The position numbers were made by a program, and so were the translations under genes. The notes beneath the pieces are model-generated. The model saw only the letters and a program-made list of their open reading frames with translations. It had not been told where the DNA came from and did not search any database. From Novosphingobium fluoreni (GTDB lineage Bacteria; Pseudomonadota; Alphaproteobacteria; Sphingomonadales; Sphingomonadaceae): a DNA stretch of 64,000 nt. The DNA is taken from NCBI RefSeq assembly GCF_014196615.1, contig NZ_JACIDY010000005.1, positions 1-64,000 on the forward strand, written 5' to 3'. The number at the start of each line of letters is the position of its first letter. Position 1 is the stretch's first letter. This document shows positions 1 through 8,594 of the stretch, one piece after another.

Positions 1-300
1 CAGCCGATGAGAGGCAGTCAGTTCGAAGTGATCGCTTCACATGGCTGCGCCCGACAGCATCTCGCAAGTCGACCGGAACACGCACCCGGAACTGGTAGAT
101 CGAACCACGCCGGGAAAGTCCGCGATGCGACAGTTTGTGACCCAACCGTGTGACCCACTGTTGAGGGTAATTCTCTTTGTGATTTGAGCGACTTACAGGA
201 GAGCCGGGCGCACCATTGTGACCCACGGTTGTGACCCAAGCATCCGAATCCGCCTCGCAGAAACTAGATTTCTGTTCGTTATCATGAGGTTGATCGGTGT
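1..300. other. Non-coding flank 3' of tRNA-Gly
   Basis: I find no convincing gene in this stretch. Short open frames on both strands have no recognisable domain, and the minus-strand ones run into the tRNA. The one visible structure is a set of four copies of the octamer GTGACCCA (annotated separately). The stretch lies immediately 3' of the tRNA-Gly gene, a position where integrative elements often insert, but no integrase gene or repeated tRNA 3' end is visible here. Confidence 0.5.
137..238. repeat. Two tandem pairs of GTGACCCA
   Basis: Four exact copies of GTGACCCA occur at 137-144, 150-157, 218-225 and 231-238. Within each pair the copies start 13 bases apart, and the two pairs start 81 bases apart. 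Read on the minus strand each pair is TGGGTCACA-N4-TGGGTCACA, with N4 being ACCG in one pair and its reverse complement CGGT in the other. The regular spacing suggests protein-binding sites or remnants of a recombination region next to the tRNA gene. The function is unknown. Confidence 0.55.
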
Positions 301-374
301 TGGAGCGGGTGAAGGGAATCGAACCCTCGTCACTTGCTTGGGAAGCAAAAGCTCTACCATTGAGCTACACCCGC
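301..374 (-). tRNA. tRNA-Gly (anticodon CCC)
   Basis: On the minus strand the sequence folds as a cloverleaf. The seven-base acceptor arm GCGGGTG pairs with CACCCGC, the T loop reads GTTCGATTC, and the anticodon loop TTCCCAA exposes CCC, which reads the glycine codon GGG. The 3' CCA is encoded (complement of 301-303). The gene lies 63 bases downstream of arfB on the same strand, so it could be transcribed from that operon or from its own promoter. Confidence 0.95.
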
Positions 375-436
375 GTTCGGCCGCTTCACTGGCATTGGGC
401 GGGGGGAAGGTCAACGGGGAAACGATGCACTGCGGT

Positions 437-847
437 TCAGTCGAAGGAGACTTTGCCCCGACCGGCTTTGACGGAGCCGCGCAGTTTTTTGCCCTTGATG
501 CGCTGTTCCTTGCCGACGCGGTTCAGGCGGCTCTTGGCACGCTGCGCGGGCAGCTGCTGCGCCTCCTTCAGCAACTCGGCCAGGCGCTCTCGGGCATCGG
601 CGCGGTTGGCTTCCTGCGTGCGAAAGCGGCGAGCGGCGATCACCAATTCGCCCCGTGCAGTCATCCGGCTGCCTGCCAGCTCTTTCAGTCTTGCAAAGAT
701 GGGAGGCGACAGGCGCAGGGCGTAGATATCCAGGCGCAACTGCACGGCGGTGGCCACCTTGTTGACGTTCTGGCCGCCGGGACCCGACGCTGTGAGGAAG
801 CTCTCGGTCGCCAGCGACTGGGCGCGCTCGATCAGTTCATCAGCCAT
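437..847 (-). CDS. arfB: Alternative ribosome-rescue factor ArfB (peptidyl-tRNA hydrolase)
   Basis: This 136-residue protein carries the release-factor catalytic motif GPGGQNVNK at residues 22-30, whose GGQ triggers hydrolysis of peptidyl-tRNA. It ends in a basic tail (AKSRLNRVGKEQRIKGKK, residues 103-120) of the kind that ArfB/YaeJ inserts into the empty mRNA channel of stalled ribosomes. The length matches the family and excludes a full release factor. The ATG at 847 overlaps the stop of the RluA-family gene by 8 bases, so the two are probably translationally coupled. It is the last protein gene of the pabB-aminotransferase-rluA-arfB run, just before tRNA-Gly. A longer frame upstream only reads through the rluA gene and was not used. 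Confidence 0.93.
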   Translation of the reverse strand: MADELIERAQSLATESFLTASGPGGQNVNKVATAVQLRLDIYALRLSPPIFARLKELAGSRMTARGELVIAARRFRTQEANRADARERLAELLKEAQQLPAQRAKSRLNRVGKEQRIKGKKLRGSVKAGRGKVSFD

Positions 848-1523
848 CGTCGTTTTGCTGCGCTGCATCGGGTGCAGCAAAACCAAGCGCGGCGAAATCC
901 TCGGGAAAGGGGGCCTGCGCAACGATCGGGGGCTTGCCATCGCGCGGAACTGTGAGGGCGGCGGCATGCAGCATGGTGCGTGCCGCATTGTTGCCGTCGC
1001 CGTAAACGGGGTCGCCCAGCAGCGCCGCGCCAAGGCCACTGGCGGCGTGGACGCGGATTTGGTGCGTACGGCCGGTTTCGGGGCGGAATTCGACCAAGGT
1101 ACGGCCCTCATGCTCGGCCAGCTTGCACCAGTGCGTGATGGCGGGCTTTCCCTTGCGCGCCGGGATCATGCGCCAGCCATCCTTCATGGTGCTGACCTTG
1201 GACAGTGCCAGTTCGATCGTACCCGCGTCCTGCGCAATCACGCCATCGACGATGCCGAGATAAACCTTCTCCACCGTTCGCGCTTCGAACGCGGCGGCAA
1301 AGCGCTTGAGCGCTTTGGGATTGCGCGCCAGCAGGAGGCAACCGGATGTATCACGGTCCAGGCGATGAACCGGCGCGGGATCACGCTGGAAGTTGAGGCG
1401 CAAGTATTCCAGCTGATCGTTCAGGCTGGGGCCACCGGTGCGGGGGGCATCGAGCGGCAAGCCCGCTGGCTTGTCGATGACAAGCGCCTCGCCATCCTCG
1501 AACAGGATTGCGGGCACGCTCAT
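840..1523 (-). CDS. RluA-family RNA pseudouridine synthase
   Basis: The 227-residue protein has the RluA signature HRLDRDTSG at residues 53-61, in which Asp56 is the expected catalytic nucleophile that isomerises uridine to pseudouridine. A second conserved stretch, RPETGRTHQIRVH, follows in the C-terminal half. It lacks an N-terminal S4 RNA-binding domain, so it resembles the short RluA/TruC-type enzymes rather than RluC/RluD; the target (23S rRNA or tRNA) cannot be told from sequence. Its ATG overlaps the stop of the upstream aminotransferase as ATGA, and its own stop overlaps the arfB start. Pairing with arfB suggests a small translation-related end to this operon. Confidence 0.92.
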   Translation of the reverse strand: MSVPAILFEDGEALVIDKPAGLPLDAPRTGGPSLNDQLEYLRLNFQRDPAPVHRLDRDTSGCLLLARNPKALKRFAAAFEARTVEKVYLGIVDGVIAQDAGTIELALSKVSTMKDGWRMIPARKGKPAITHWCKLAEHEGRTLVEFRPETGRTHQIRVHAASGLGAALLGDPVYGDGNNAARTMLHAAALTVPRDGKPPIVAQAPFPEDFAALGFAAPDAAQQNDDG

Positions 1524-2686
1524 GCCACCGCCTCCGCGATGCGGCGAACGGCTTCATCCAGCCTTGCCTCATCGGCGGCAAAGCTGATGCGAAAGCCGTC
1601 CCTGCCACCGAATGCGGAAGCAGGGACCACCGCCACGCCGTGGTCCAGCAGGTGCAGCACGAGTGCAGCATCGTCACCGAAGCGATCCATCAGCGGTGCA
1701 GCATCGACCATGCAGTAGAAAGCGCCTTGCGGAACCGGTGTGGAGAGGCCGGGGATGGCGTTGATCGCGCTGACCACCTTGTCGCGGCGGGTGCGAAAGC
1801 GTTCGCGCCAGTCGGCCAGAAATTCCTGCGGGCCTTCGAACGCGGCGACGGCCGCGGCTTGGCTGATCGAGCAGGGATTGCCGGATGAGTGGGATTGCAG
1901 CTTCTCCATCGCACGGATCAGCCATTCGGGGCCGGCAGCCACGCCGATGCGAAATCCGGTCATCGCGTGGCTTTTGGAAACGCCCGAGATCGTTAGGATG
2001 CGATCCGCCAGATCGGGGCATTGCGTGGCTAGCGTAACATGCGGTTTCCCGGTGTAGTTGAGCGGTGCGTAGATGTCGTCAGACAGCACCATCACGCGCG
2101 GATGACGGCGCAGCACGTCACCAATGCTGCGCAGCATTTCAGGCGGGTACCATGCCCCGGTCGGGTTGCCGGGGCTGTTCAACAGCAGCCACTGGGTGCG
2201 CGGACCAATCTGTGCTTCCAGATCTGCGCCGGTGAACAGGTAGTCGCGGCCGGGTGACGTGATCAGCGGCACCACCTTGCCCCCGGCGAAGCGCACGATC
2301 TCAGGATAACTGACCCACCAGGGCGCGGGCACGATCGCTTCCTCGCCTTCGCTGATCGTCGCCAGCAGCGCGTGAAAGATCGCTTGTTTGCCCCCGGCGC
2401 TGACGGTGATCTGCGAGGTTGGTACCTCGATACCCAGATCGCGCGCGAAGTGGAGGGCGGCGGCCTGCTTCAGGCGAGTGGTGCCACCCACTGCGGTGTA
2501 GCGCGTCTCCCCGGCATCCAAAGCGGCCTTGGCGGCGGCGATGACATGCGGCGGGGTGGCGAAGTCCGGCTCACCCACAGAGAGCGAAATGATGTCCACC
2601 CCCTGTTCGCGTAGCCGGGTGGCCCGGTCTGTCATGGCGGTGGTTTGCGAAGGCGCGATGCGCTGAAGAGCTAGGGAGGTTTGCAT
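1520..2686 (-). CDS. Class I PLP-dependent aminotransferase (aspartate aminotransferase-like)
   Basis: This 388-residue protein is a fold-type I aminotransferase. Visible landmarks are the SPGNPTG loop (Asn174), the DDIY motif (residues 203-206) that contacts the pyridine ring and phenol of PLP, and the Schiff-base lysine Lys238 in GVSKSHAMTGFRIG, followed by the family arginine. The family moves amino groups between an amino acid and a 2-oxo acid. The overall pattern is closest to the AspC/AatA I-gamma aspartate aminotransferases, but substrate range is not readable by eye. The ATG at 2686 shares one base with the stop of pabBC (TGATG), which indicates coupling within a biosynthetic operon. 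Confidence 0.9.
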   Translation of the reverse strand: MQTSLALQRIAPSQTTAMTDRATRLREQGVDIISLSVGEPDFATPPHVIAAAKAALDAGETRYTAVGGTTRLKQAAALHFARDLGIEVPTSQITVSAGGKQAIFHALLATISEGEEAIVPAPWWVSYPEIVRFAGGKVVPLITSPGRDYLFTGADLEAQIGPRTQWLLLNSPGNPTGAWYPPEMLRSIGDVLRRHPRVMVLSDDIYAPLNYTGKPHVTLATQCPDLADRILTISGVSKSHAMTGFRIGVAAGPEWLIRAMEKLQSHSSGNPCSISQAAAVAAFEGPQEFLADWRERFRTRRDKVVSAINAIPGLSTPVPQGAFYCMVDAAPLMDRFGDDAALVLHLLDHGVAVVPASAFGGRDGFRISFAADEARLDEAVRRIAEAVA

Positions 2687-4626
2687 CAGGTAAGCAGCCG
2701 GGCAGGCATCAGGCCACGCAGGGCGTTGCCGATCAGGAAGCCGGGGGCCAGATCATCCAGGGTCAGCGCGGCTTCGACGGCGCGGCCTTCGTCCAGCAAG
2801 GACCGGCGTAGCACGCCCGGCAGCAGGCCGAGCGACGTCGGCGGAGTGAGGAGGCCGCCGTCACGTTCGACGAAAATGTTGGTAAAGCAGCCTTCGGTGA
2901 CGTGGCCGTCATCGCGCAGGAACAGCGCTTCGTCGGCGCCCGCCTCTTTCGCGACGGTCAGGCCCGCCTCGTAAAAGCGTCGGTCGGTGGTCTTGTGGCG
3001 CAACCGCCAATCGCCCTCATCCACCGGCAAAGGCAATACCGCGCAGATCGCGGGTTGCGGCAGGAGAGGCGGGATATCGGACAGTTCCAGCGCGAATGCC
3101 CCGCTGCGCGAAGCGACGATGCGCAGGCGCGATGGTTTGTCGGCATCGAAGCACAGGGCTTGGATGGCATTGCGCAGGGCATGGCGGTCAAACGAGAAGC
3201 CCAGCGTTTCCGCACTGCCGCGAAGCCGTTCCAGATGCAGTTCCAGCAGCGGAATGCCGTTCTCCGGTGTGAAGCGCATGGTTTCGATCAGATCGAAACG
3301 GGCGACTTGTCCGGTTGCTGGCCTTGCCGTGGGGCTCCTTCCCGATTGTCGCACAAAGCCCCCTTTTACCAGGCACTCCCGCCATTCGGGAAGCGCTTGC
3401 GAATCCGCGACGATTGCGGAGCCGACGCCCAGAACCGCTCGGCCGCCGGGTTGGTTGCCCCCCGTGCCGTCCGTTTCCAGGCGAAGGGTGCGGATTGCCA
3501 CATTGAACGCCGCATCGCCAGAGGGATCGATCCGGCCGATACTACCACAATAGAGCTGGCGGGGATCACGCTCCACCTCGGCGATCAGTTCCATCGCCCG
3601 GATCTTGGGCGCGCCCGTGATCGAACCGCAGGGAAACAGCGCCCTAAGCAGATCGAATGCATTCCGATCAGGCGGCAGTTCGCCGCAGACGGTGGAAACC
3701 ATCTGATGCACCGTGGGATAGCTTTCGATGGCGAACGGCTGTTCCACACGAACCGAGCCGGGGCGCGCCACGCGGGAAAGATCGTTGCGCATCAGGTCCA
3801 CGATCATCAGGTTTTCGGCGCGATCCTTGGGCGAAGCCGCCAGATCGGCGCGCAAGGCTTCGTCCTCCGCCGTATCCCCGCCGCGCGGCCGCGTGCCTTT
3901 CATCGGGCGCACTCGGACTGCTTTGCCCGCCAGGCTGAACAGCAGTTCGGGCGAGAAGCTGAGCCACCAATCCGCGCCGTCATGCACGATGCCCCCGTGC
4001 CCCGCCGCCGCGTTGGGCCGCAGCGCGGCGTAAAGCGCCAGCGGATCTCCGGCCCATGGCCCGGCCAGCGGGAACGTCAGGTTGGCCTGATAGATGTCCC
4101 CCTCGGTGATCGCCTGCTGCAATCGCGCGAAAGACTGTTGATAGGCCCCCGGCGAGACTTGCGGTTCAAGGGGGCCTATGCTGGCGAAAAGACCCTTGTG
4201 CCGGCGCTCAAGCCATGCGGGCATGTCCGCTGCGGCGATGGAAGTGTAGCCCGCGAACGCGCCAAACCACAGAAGCGGCGCCTGGCCCGATCGCGCGGGC
4301 AGGAGCGGCGCGAGGCGAGGTTCCAGCGCCAAGCCGGCTTCGTATGTCAACATTCCGGCCAGGTGATGACCTTGGTGGGAAAGCGCTTCCAGCCGGGCGA
4401 GCGCGGGCAACACGTCGGCAGGGCGCATCGCGGTCACGACGGCCACCGGATCACGATAGAGCCGGGCGGCGGCGGCTCCTTCGTGGCGCGCATCGTCGAG
4501 TAGCACGAATGGCGCGGCGGCCAGCGGGCGGTCCGCGTCAGGATAGTCCAGAGCGGGTTGGTCTGGATCAAGGGCATCGGCGGTCGGCACGGCAGGTGCC
4601 TTAGCGGGCGCGGCGCGCCGTGGCAA
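2686..4626 (-). CDS. pabB: Bifunctional aminodeoxychorismate synthase I / aminodeoxychorismate lyase (PabB-PabC fusion)
   Basis: Two folate-pathway enzymes are fused in one 646-residue chain. Residues about 30-425 are a chorismate-binding PabB domain, with PMKGTRPRGG (241-250, Lys243), DRAENLMIVDLMRNDLSRV and the FPCGSITGAPK motif (331-341). Residues about 443-646 are a class IV PLP domain like PabC, with the likely PLP lysine Lys545 in RHKTTDRR and the VTEGCFTNIF motif. Together they would convert chorismate plus ammonia, or glutamine with a separate PabA, to 4-aminobenzoate. The frame opens with TTG at 4626 preceded by GAGAGGG; a GTG at 4590 preceded by AAGG is an equally plausible start. 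The domain evidence does not depend on which is used. Confidence 0.9.
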   Translation of the reverse strand: MPRRAAPAKAPAVPTADALDPDQPALDYPDADRPLAAAPFVLLDDARHEGAAAARLYRDPVAVVTAMRPADVLPALARLEALSHQGHHLAGMLTYEAGLALEPRLAPLLPARSGQAPLLWFGAFAGYTSIAAADMPAWLERRHKGLFASIGPLEPQVSPGAYQQSFARLQQAITEGDIYQANLTFPLAGPWAGDPLALYAALRPNAAAGHGGIVHDGADWWLSFSPELLFSLAGKAVRVRPMKGTRPRGGDTAEDEALRADLAASPKDRAENLMIVDLMRNDLSRVARPGSVRVEQPFAIESYPTVHQMVSTVCGELPPDRNAFDLLRALFPCGSITGAPKIRAMELIAEVERDPRQLYCGSIGRIDPSGDAAFNVAIRTLRLETDGTGGNQPGGRAVLGVGSAIVADSQALPEWRECLVKGGFVRQSGRSPTARPATGQVARFDLIETMRFTPENGIPLLELHLERLRGSAETLGFSFDRHALRNAIQALCFDADKPSRLRIVASRSGAFALELSDIPPLLPQPAICAVLPLPVDEGDWRLRHKTTDRRFYEAGLTVAKEAGADEALFLRDDGHVTEGCFTNIFVERDGGLLTPPTSLGLLPGVLRRSLLDEGRAVEAALTLDDLAPGFLIGNALRGLMPARLLT

Positions 4627-4691
4627 AATCCCTCTCGCACAGGGCGCGACTGCGGCTTATCGTCGCTCGTTGAAATACAAGGAGCGCGCAG

Positions 4692-6290
4692 ATGGCCGAT
4701 ATCTTTCTGGGGCTGGGCGGCAATGGCGAGCGGCAGGAAATGCGGCTTTCGCGTGCGAACCGGCACGGCCTGGTCGCGGGCGCGACCGGCACCGGCAAGA
4801 CGGTGACCTTGCAGACCATCGCCGAGCAGTTCTCCGCCGCCGGAGTTCCGGTGTTCCTGGCCGACGTGAAAAGCGATCTTTCCGGCATCGCCATGCCGGG
4901 CAGCCCCACCTTCAAGAACGCCGCCATCCTGGAAGCGCGCGCCGCCGAAATCGGGCTTACCGACTACGCCTATTCCGACAATCCGGCGGTTTTTTGGGAC
5001 TTGTACGGCGAACAAGGCCATCCGATCCGAACCACGATCTCGGAAATGGGCCCGCTGCTGCTGGCGCGCTTGCTGGACTTGAACGAGACGCAGGAGGGCG
5101 TGCTGAACATCGTCTTTCGGTATGCTGACGAGCAGGGACTGCTGCTGCTGGATCTGGAAGATCTGCAGGCGATGTTGATCCACACGGCCGAAAACGCCGC
5201 CACGCTGACCACCAGGTACGGCAACGTCTCCAAGGCCAGCGTCGGCACGATCCAGCGCCAGTTGCTCGGCCTGGAAAGTCAGGGCGGTGCCCAGTTCTTC
5301 GGCGAGCCGGCTTTGGAAATCAACGACTTCATCCGCTGCGACGAGCAGGGGCGCGGCATGATCAACGTGCTGGCGGCCGACAAGCTGATGCGCAGCCCAA
5401 AGCTCTACGCCACGTTCCTGCTGTGGCTGCTGGCCGAATTGTTTGAGACGCTGCCCGAGGTGGGCGATCCGGAGAAGCCGCGTCTGGTGTTCTTCTTCGA
5501 CGAAGCGCACCTGCTGTTCGACGATGCACCCAAGGCGCTGCAGGAAAAGGTCGAGCAGGTCGTGCGGCTGGTCCGGTCCAAGGGCGTGGGCGTCTATTTC
5601 GTGACGCAGAACCCGATCGACGTGCCGGAACAGATCGCCGGGCAGCTGGGCAACCGCGTGCAGCACGCGCTGCGCGCCTTCACCCCTCGTGACAAGAAGG
5701 CAATCAAGGCGGCTGCCGAGACCTTTCGGATCAATCCCGAGCTCGATGTCGAGCAGGCGATCACCGAGCTGAAGACGGGTGAGGCGCTGGTCTCCACGCT
5801 GGAAGAGGATGGTGCGCCGTCCATCGTGCAGCGCACGCTGATCGCGCCGCCGCGCTCACGCCTGGGGCCGATCACGCCCAAGGAGCGCGCGGTGATTCAG
5901 TCGGTCAGCCCGTTTGCCGGGAAATACGACGAGCGGGTGGATCGGGAAAGCGCCGAAGAGGTGCTGGCGGCCAAGGTGGCCGACGCTGCCGCCACCGCGC
6001 AGGAGGTGGCGGAGAAGGGCGAAGAGGCGGTCGCCCGGCAGGAGCGCAAGAGCCCCGGCTTGTGGGACGGTATCGGCGGCAAAGTGGCGCGTGCGGCGGT
6101 CGGGGCTGCGGCGGCCAGCGCGGGTTCTATCCTGGCCAGCTCGATACAGGGCAAGACCAGCCGCGCCAGCCCCCGCGCCACCGCCGCCAGCGCGGCGGCG
6201 GGGACCATTGGCAACACGCTGGAAAAGGCGATCGGCATTCCCGGGCTGGGGCGGTTTGCGCGCAATCTCATTGGCGGGCTGATGCGGTAG
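4692..6290 (+). CDS. HerA-type ATPase, DUF853/YjgR family
   Basis: The 532-residue protein has a Walker A motif GATGTGKT at residues 30-37 and a Walker B stretch [10 protein letters not shown] at about 264-273, in the FtsK/HerA P-loop arrangement of the YjgR (DUF853) family. These are predicted DNA- or substrate-translocating ATPases; no specific function is established that I can rely on. The C-terminal part (about 400-510) is rich in Ala, Glu and Lys with likely coiled coil, ending in a short glycine/alanine-rich tail. AAGGAG at 4679-4684 sits 7 bases before the ATG and fixes the start. The gene is divergent from pabBC with about 65 bases between the starts, so the two promoters must lie very close together. 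Confidence 0.85.
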   Translation: MADIFLGLGGNGERQEMRLSRANRHGLVAGATGTGKTVTLQTIAEQFSAAGVPVFLADVKSDLSGIAMPGSPTFKNAAILEARAAEIGLTDYAYSDNPAVFWDLYGEQGHPIRTTISEMGPLLLARLLDLNETQEGVLNIVFRYADEQGLLLLDLEDLQAMLIHTAENAATLTTRYGNVSKASVGTIQRQLLGLESQGGAQFFGEPALEINDFIRCDEQGRGMINVLAADKLMRSPKLYATFLLWLLAELFETLPEVGDPEKPRLVFFFDEAHLLFDDAPKALQEKVEQVVRLVRSKGVGVYFVTQNPIDVPEQIAGQLGNRVQHALRAFTPRDKKAIKAAAETFRINPELDVEQAITELKTGEALVSTLEEDGAPSIVQRTLIAPPRSRLGPITPKERAVIQSVSPFAGKYDERVDRESAEEVLAAKVADAAATAQEVAEKGEEAVARQERKSPGLWDGIGGKVARAAVGAAAASAGSILASSIQGKTSRASPRATAASAAAGTIGNTLEKAIGIPGLGRFARNLIGGLMR

Positions 6291-6304
6291 GGGCGGCCCG
6301 CTTT

Positions 6305-6379
6305 CCCGTTCGTGTCTAGCCAAGTCGAGACACGATGGATTGGCGCACAGGTGTCTCGACTTCGCTCGACATGAACGGC
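6305..6379. repeat. Palindromic REP-like intergenic repeat, copy 1
   Basis: The left arm CCCGTTCGTGTCTAGCCAAG and following bases (6305-6333) are answered by an inverted right arm GTGTCTCGACTTCGCTCGAC plus ATGAACGG (6351-6378). A near-identical pair occurs at 13987-14060. The arms differ slightly between copies, as expected for a dispersed repetitive extragenic palindrome. This copy lies between two convergent genes and could act as a transcription barrier. Confidence 0.8.
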
Positions 6380-6426
6380 CGTATCAGAACAACCTTGCCT
6401 CCACCCGGAGCAGCTCCGGGTCGGCA

Positions 6427-7845
6427 TCACCCCAGCGGCAGGCGCAACTCTGCCGTCAGCCCGTCTATCGTGCCATTGCGCGCCAAGCGGTTGGCCAGAT
6501 GCAAAGCACCACCGTGCTGATCGGCGATCGCGCGTGCCAGGGCCAGGCCGAGCCCGGCGCCCCCGGTTTCGGTATTGCGTGAAGGGTCGCCGCGCATGAA
6601 CGGCTGCATCATCGTTTCGATCGAGGCTTCGGGAATGCCGGGGCCGTCATCCTCGATCCGGATCACCGCCGTATCCTTGTCGCGTGCCAGCGAAATGCGC
6701 GCGGTTTGGCCATAGCGCAGGGCGTTGCCGATCAGGTTGCGTAGCGCCCGGCGCAGCCATGTGGGACGAAGCTCCATCACGGCGCGCTCGGTATCGCCCA
6801 ATTCCACGGCTTCGCCCATATCCTCGAACTCTTCGACCACGGCGGAGACCAGCGCCGATAGCTCGGTGCGCTCCAGTGGATCGCTGGGGCGGCCGACACG
6901 CGCGAGCGAAAGGATGTCATCCAGCGTGCGCACGATGTCCTCGATCGTGGCGGCCATGCGGGCGCGCTCGGTATCATCCTCCACGGATTCGATGCGGACG
7001 CGCAACGCGGTCAGCGGCGTCTTCAGGTCATGCCCGATCGCCCCCAGCATCACGTCCTTTTCATCCAAGAGCGAGGCGATGCGCCACTCCATGGCGTTCA
7101 GCGCCACGATCAGGCGGCGCATGTCTTCCGGCCCCATCGGCGTGACTTGTCCGGAGGGGTCCTGCGTCGCCGCGAAGCGCGCGACCTGTCGCGTCAGTGC
7201 GTCCAGCGGACGCGTGATCCGGCGCAGGATCAGCGCGACCACACCCACCAGCACGACATAGATCGCCAGCGTCTGCAGCAGCAGCGGCAGCAGCAGCGCA
7301 TCCGCCAGTGGCGGTGCCCGCACCCGAGCGATCATCCAGCCGCCCGTCTGCGGCGCGCGCACTCCGGCGATGTAGAGATCGGCTCGCCGCGCATGGGCGA
7401 TCACCTCTCGCGGCAACGCCAGCCTCGCGGCCCGCCGCGCAAGCGCCGCGCTGGCGAACGGATCGGCCGCGACCGGGCGGCGCAGCACGACTACGTCCGT
7501 AACGGGAAAGTCCTGCGTCGCCAGGATATCGCGAAGCTTCTCCTCCGCGCTCAGATCGCGATGCTCGCCCGGCAGTAGCGGAGCTTGTCCGCGCGCTTGC
7601 ACGGGGTAGCGATGCAGCCGTTCGCTGAACAAGCCGGGCCCCATGCGCATCTGGCGTGGCGCGCGTTCCATCCCACGCGTCTTGGCGATCAGACGGAAGG
7701 CCAGCGCGCTCATGGTCTCGGCCTGGAAGCGCTCTCGCTGCGCGCGATAGACCAAGGCCGCGCCCAATCCCTGAACCAGCAGCAGCGCCGCCGCGACCGC
7801 CAGCAGCATCTGCCCCATCAGGCTGCCGGGGCGGGGCAGCCTCAA
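6427..7845 (-). CDS. Sensor histidine kinase (EnvZ-like)
   Basis: This membrane kinase is about 472 residues long. It has a first membrane helix near residues 9-33, a periplasmic region of about 150 residues, a second helix near 184-208, and then HAMP. The H box AIGHDLKTPL follows (autophosphorylated His272 in this numbering), then the N box LRNLIGNALRYG, the DDGPGIP box and the GAGLGLALA box. It should phosphorylate the response regulator encoded just upstream. I chose the TTG at 7845, which overlaps the regulator's stop as TTGA; the ATG at 7818 is a possible alternative that shortens the N-terminus by nine residues. The sensed signal is unknown, although the neighbouring EF-hand gene hints at calcium or another periplasmic cue. 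Confidence 0.9.
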   Translation of the reverse strand: MRLPRPGSLMGQMLLAVAAALLLVQGLGAALVYRAQRERFQAETMSALAFRLIAKTRGMERAPRQMRMGPGLFSERLHRYPVQARGQAPLLPGEHRDLSAEEKLRDILATQDFPVTDVVVLRRPVAADPFASAALARRAARLALPREVIAHARRADLYIAGVRAPQTGGWMIARVRAPPLADALLLPLLLQTLAIYVVLVGVVALILRRITRPLDALTRQVARFAATQDPSGQVTPMGPEDMRRLIVALNAMEWRIASLLDEKDVMLGAIGHDLKTPLTALRVRIESVEDDTERARMAATIEDIVRTLDDILSLARVGRPSDPLERTELSALVSAVVEEFEDMGEAVELGDTERAVMELRPTWLRRALRNLIGNALRYGQTARISLARDKDTAVIRIEDDGPGIPEASIETMMQPFMRGDPSRNTETGGAGLGLALARAIADQHGGALHLANRLARNGTIDGLTAELRLPLG

Positions 7846-8576
7846 TCCGCGTCCGCCGCTACGCGCTTCACGTCTGCGGCCAGCATGTAGCCGCCGCCCC
7901 ACACCGTCTGGATCAATTGCGGATTGCGGCTGTCCACCTCGATCTTGCGGCGCAGGCGACTAACCTGATTGTCCACCGCCCGGTCGAACAAGTGAGCCTC
8001 GCGCCCCTGCACCATGTCGAGTAGGCGATCGCGATCCAGAACCTGGCGCGGATGCTCCAGGAAGGCCAGCAGCAGCCGGAACTCGACCGAGGAGATGGCG
8101 ACCACCGCGCCGTCCTTGTCGGTCAACCGCCGCTTCAACGGATCCAGGCACCAGCTTTCGAATTCGAACAGTTCGTTCTCGCCAGTGGGCGCAGAGGTGC
8201 GCGAGGCGCGGCGCAGGACGCTGCGGATGCGGGCGACAAGTTCGCGCGGCTCGAAGGGCTTTGTCACATAATCGTCCGCGCCGATTTCGAGTCCGACGAT
8301 ACGATCGGTCGCCTCGGCCCGCGCCGTCAGGAAGATCACCGGAATATCCCGGCTTTCCACCAGGTGCCGGCATAGCGACAGGCCGTCTTCGCCCGGCATC
8401 ATGATGTCGAGCAGGACGATGTGCGGCTTGTCTTCCTTCAGACGGCTGCGCGCTTCCGCTGCGCTGGCGGCCGCGGTCACGAGGAACCCCTGGCGAGTGA
8501 GGTACTCCGCCAGGGGTTCACGCAAGGCCGCCTCGTCATCGACGAGCAGCACCTTGGGGGGTGCGGTATCGTTCAT
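7842..8576 (-). CDS. OmpR-family response regulator
   Basis: The 244-residue protein has a receiver domain (about 8-122) and a winged-helix DNA-binding domain (about 138-233). The acidic pair DD at residues 13-14, the phosphoacceptor Asp57 in LLDIMMPG, the threonine of FLTARAE and the lysine of TKPF are all present. The C-terminal half ends in VWGGGYM, typical of OmpR/PhoB effectors. It is encoded between the EF-hand gene (18 bases upstream) and the kinase (overlapping), so the three form one operon. Its target genes cannot be read from this window. Confidence 0.93.
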   Translation of the reverse strand: MNDTAPPKVLLVDDEAALREPLAEYLTRQGFLVTAAASAAEARSRLKEDKPHIVLLDIMMPGEDGLSLCRHLVESRDIPVIFLTARAEATDRIVGLEIGADDYVTKPFEPRELVARIRSVLRRASRTSAPTGENELFEFESWCLDPLKRRLTDKDGAVVAISSVEFRLLLAFLEHPRQVLDRDRLLDMVQGREAHLFDRAVDNQVSRLRRKIEVDSRNPQLIQTVWGGGYMLAADVKRVAADAD

Positions 8577-8594
8577 TCCCGGTCCGCTCTATCC

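Noticed and set aside
218..955. Plus-strand open frame reading GEGNRTLVTCLGSKSSTIEL across the tRNA
   Set aside because: This is the antisense of tRNA-Gly, a well-known false protein sequence; the rest of the frame is antisense to arfB.
750..1718. 322-codon plus-strand frame opposite the pseudouridine synthase
   Set aside because: It is antisense to a gene with clear RluA motifs and has no recognisable domain.
2902..4503. 533-codon plus-strand frame opposite pabBC
   Set aside because: It runs fully antisense to a protein with two complete enzyme domains; long antisense frames are common in high-GC DNA.
4434..5666. 410-codon minus-strand frame across the pabBC start and the HerA-type gene
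   Set aside because: Composition is rich in Gln/His/Arg without any domain, and it overlaps two well-supported genes.
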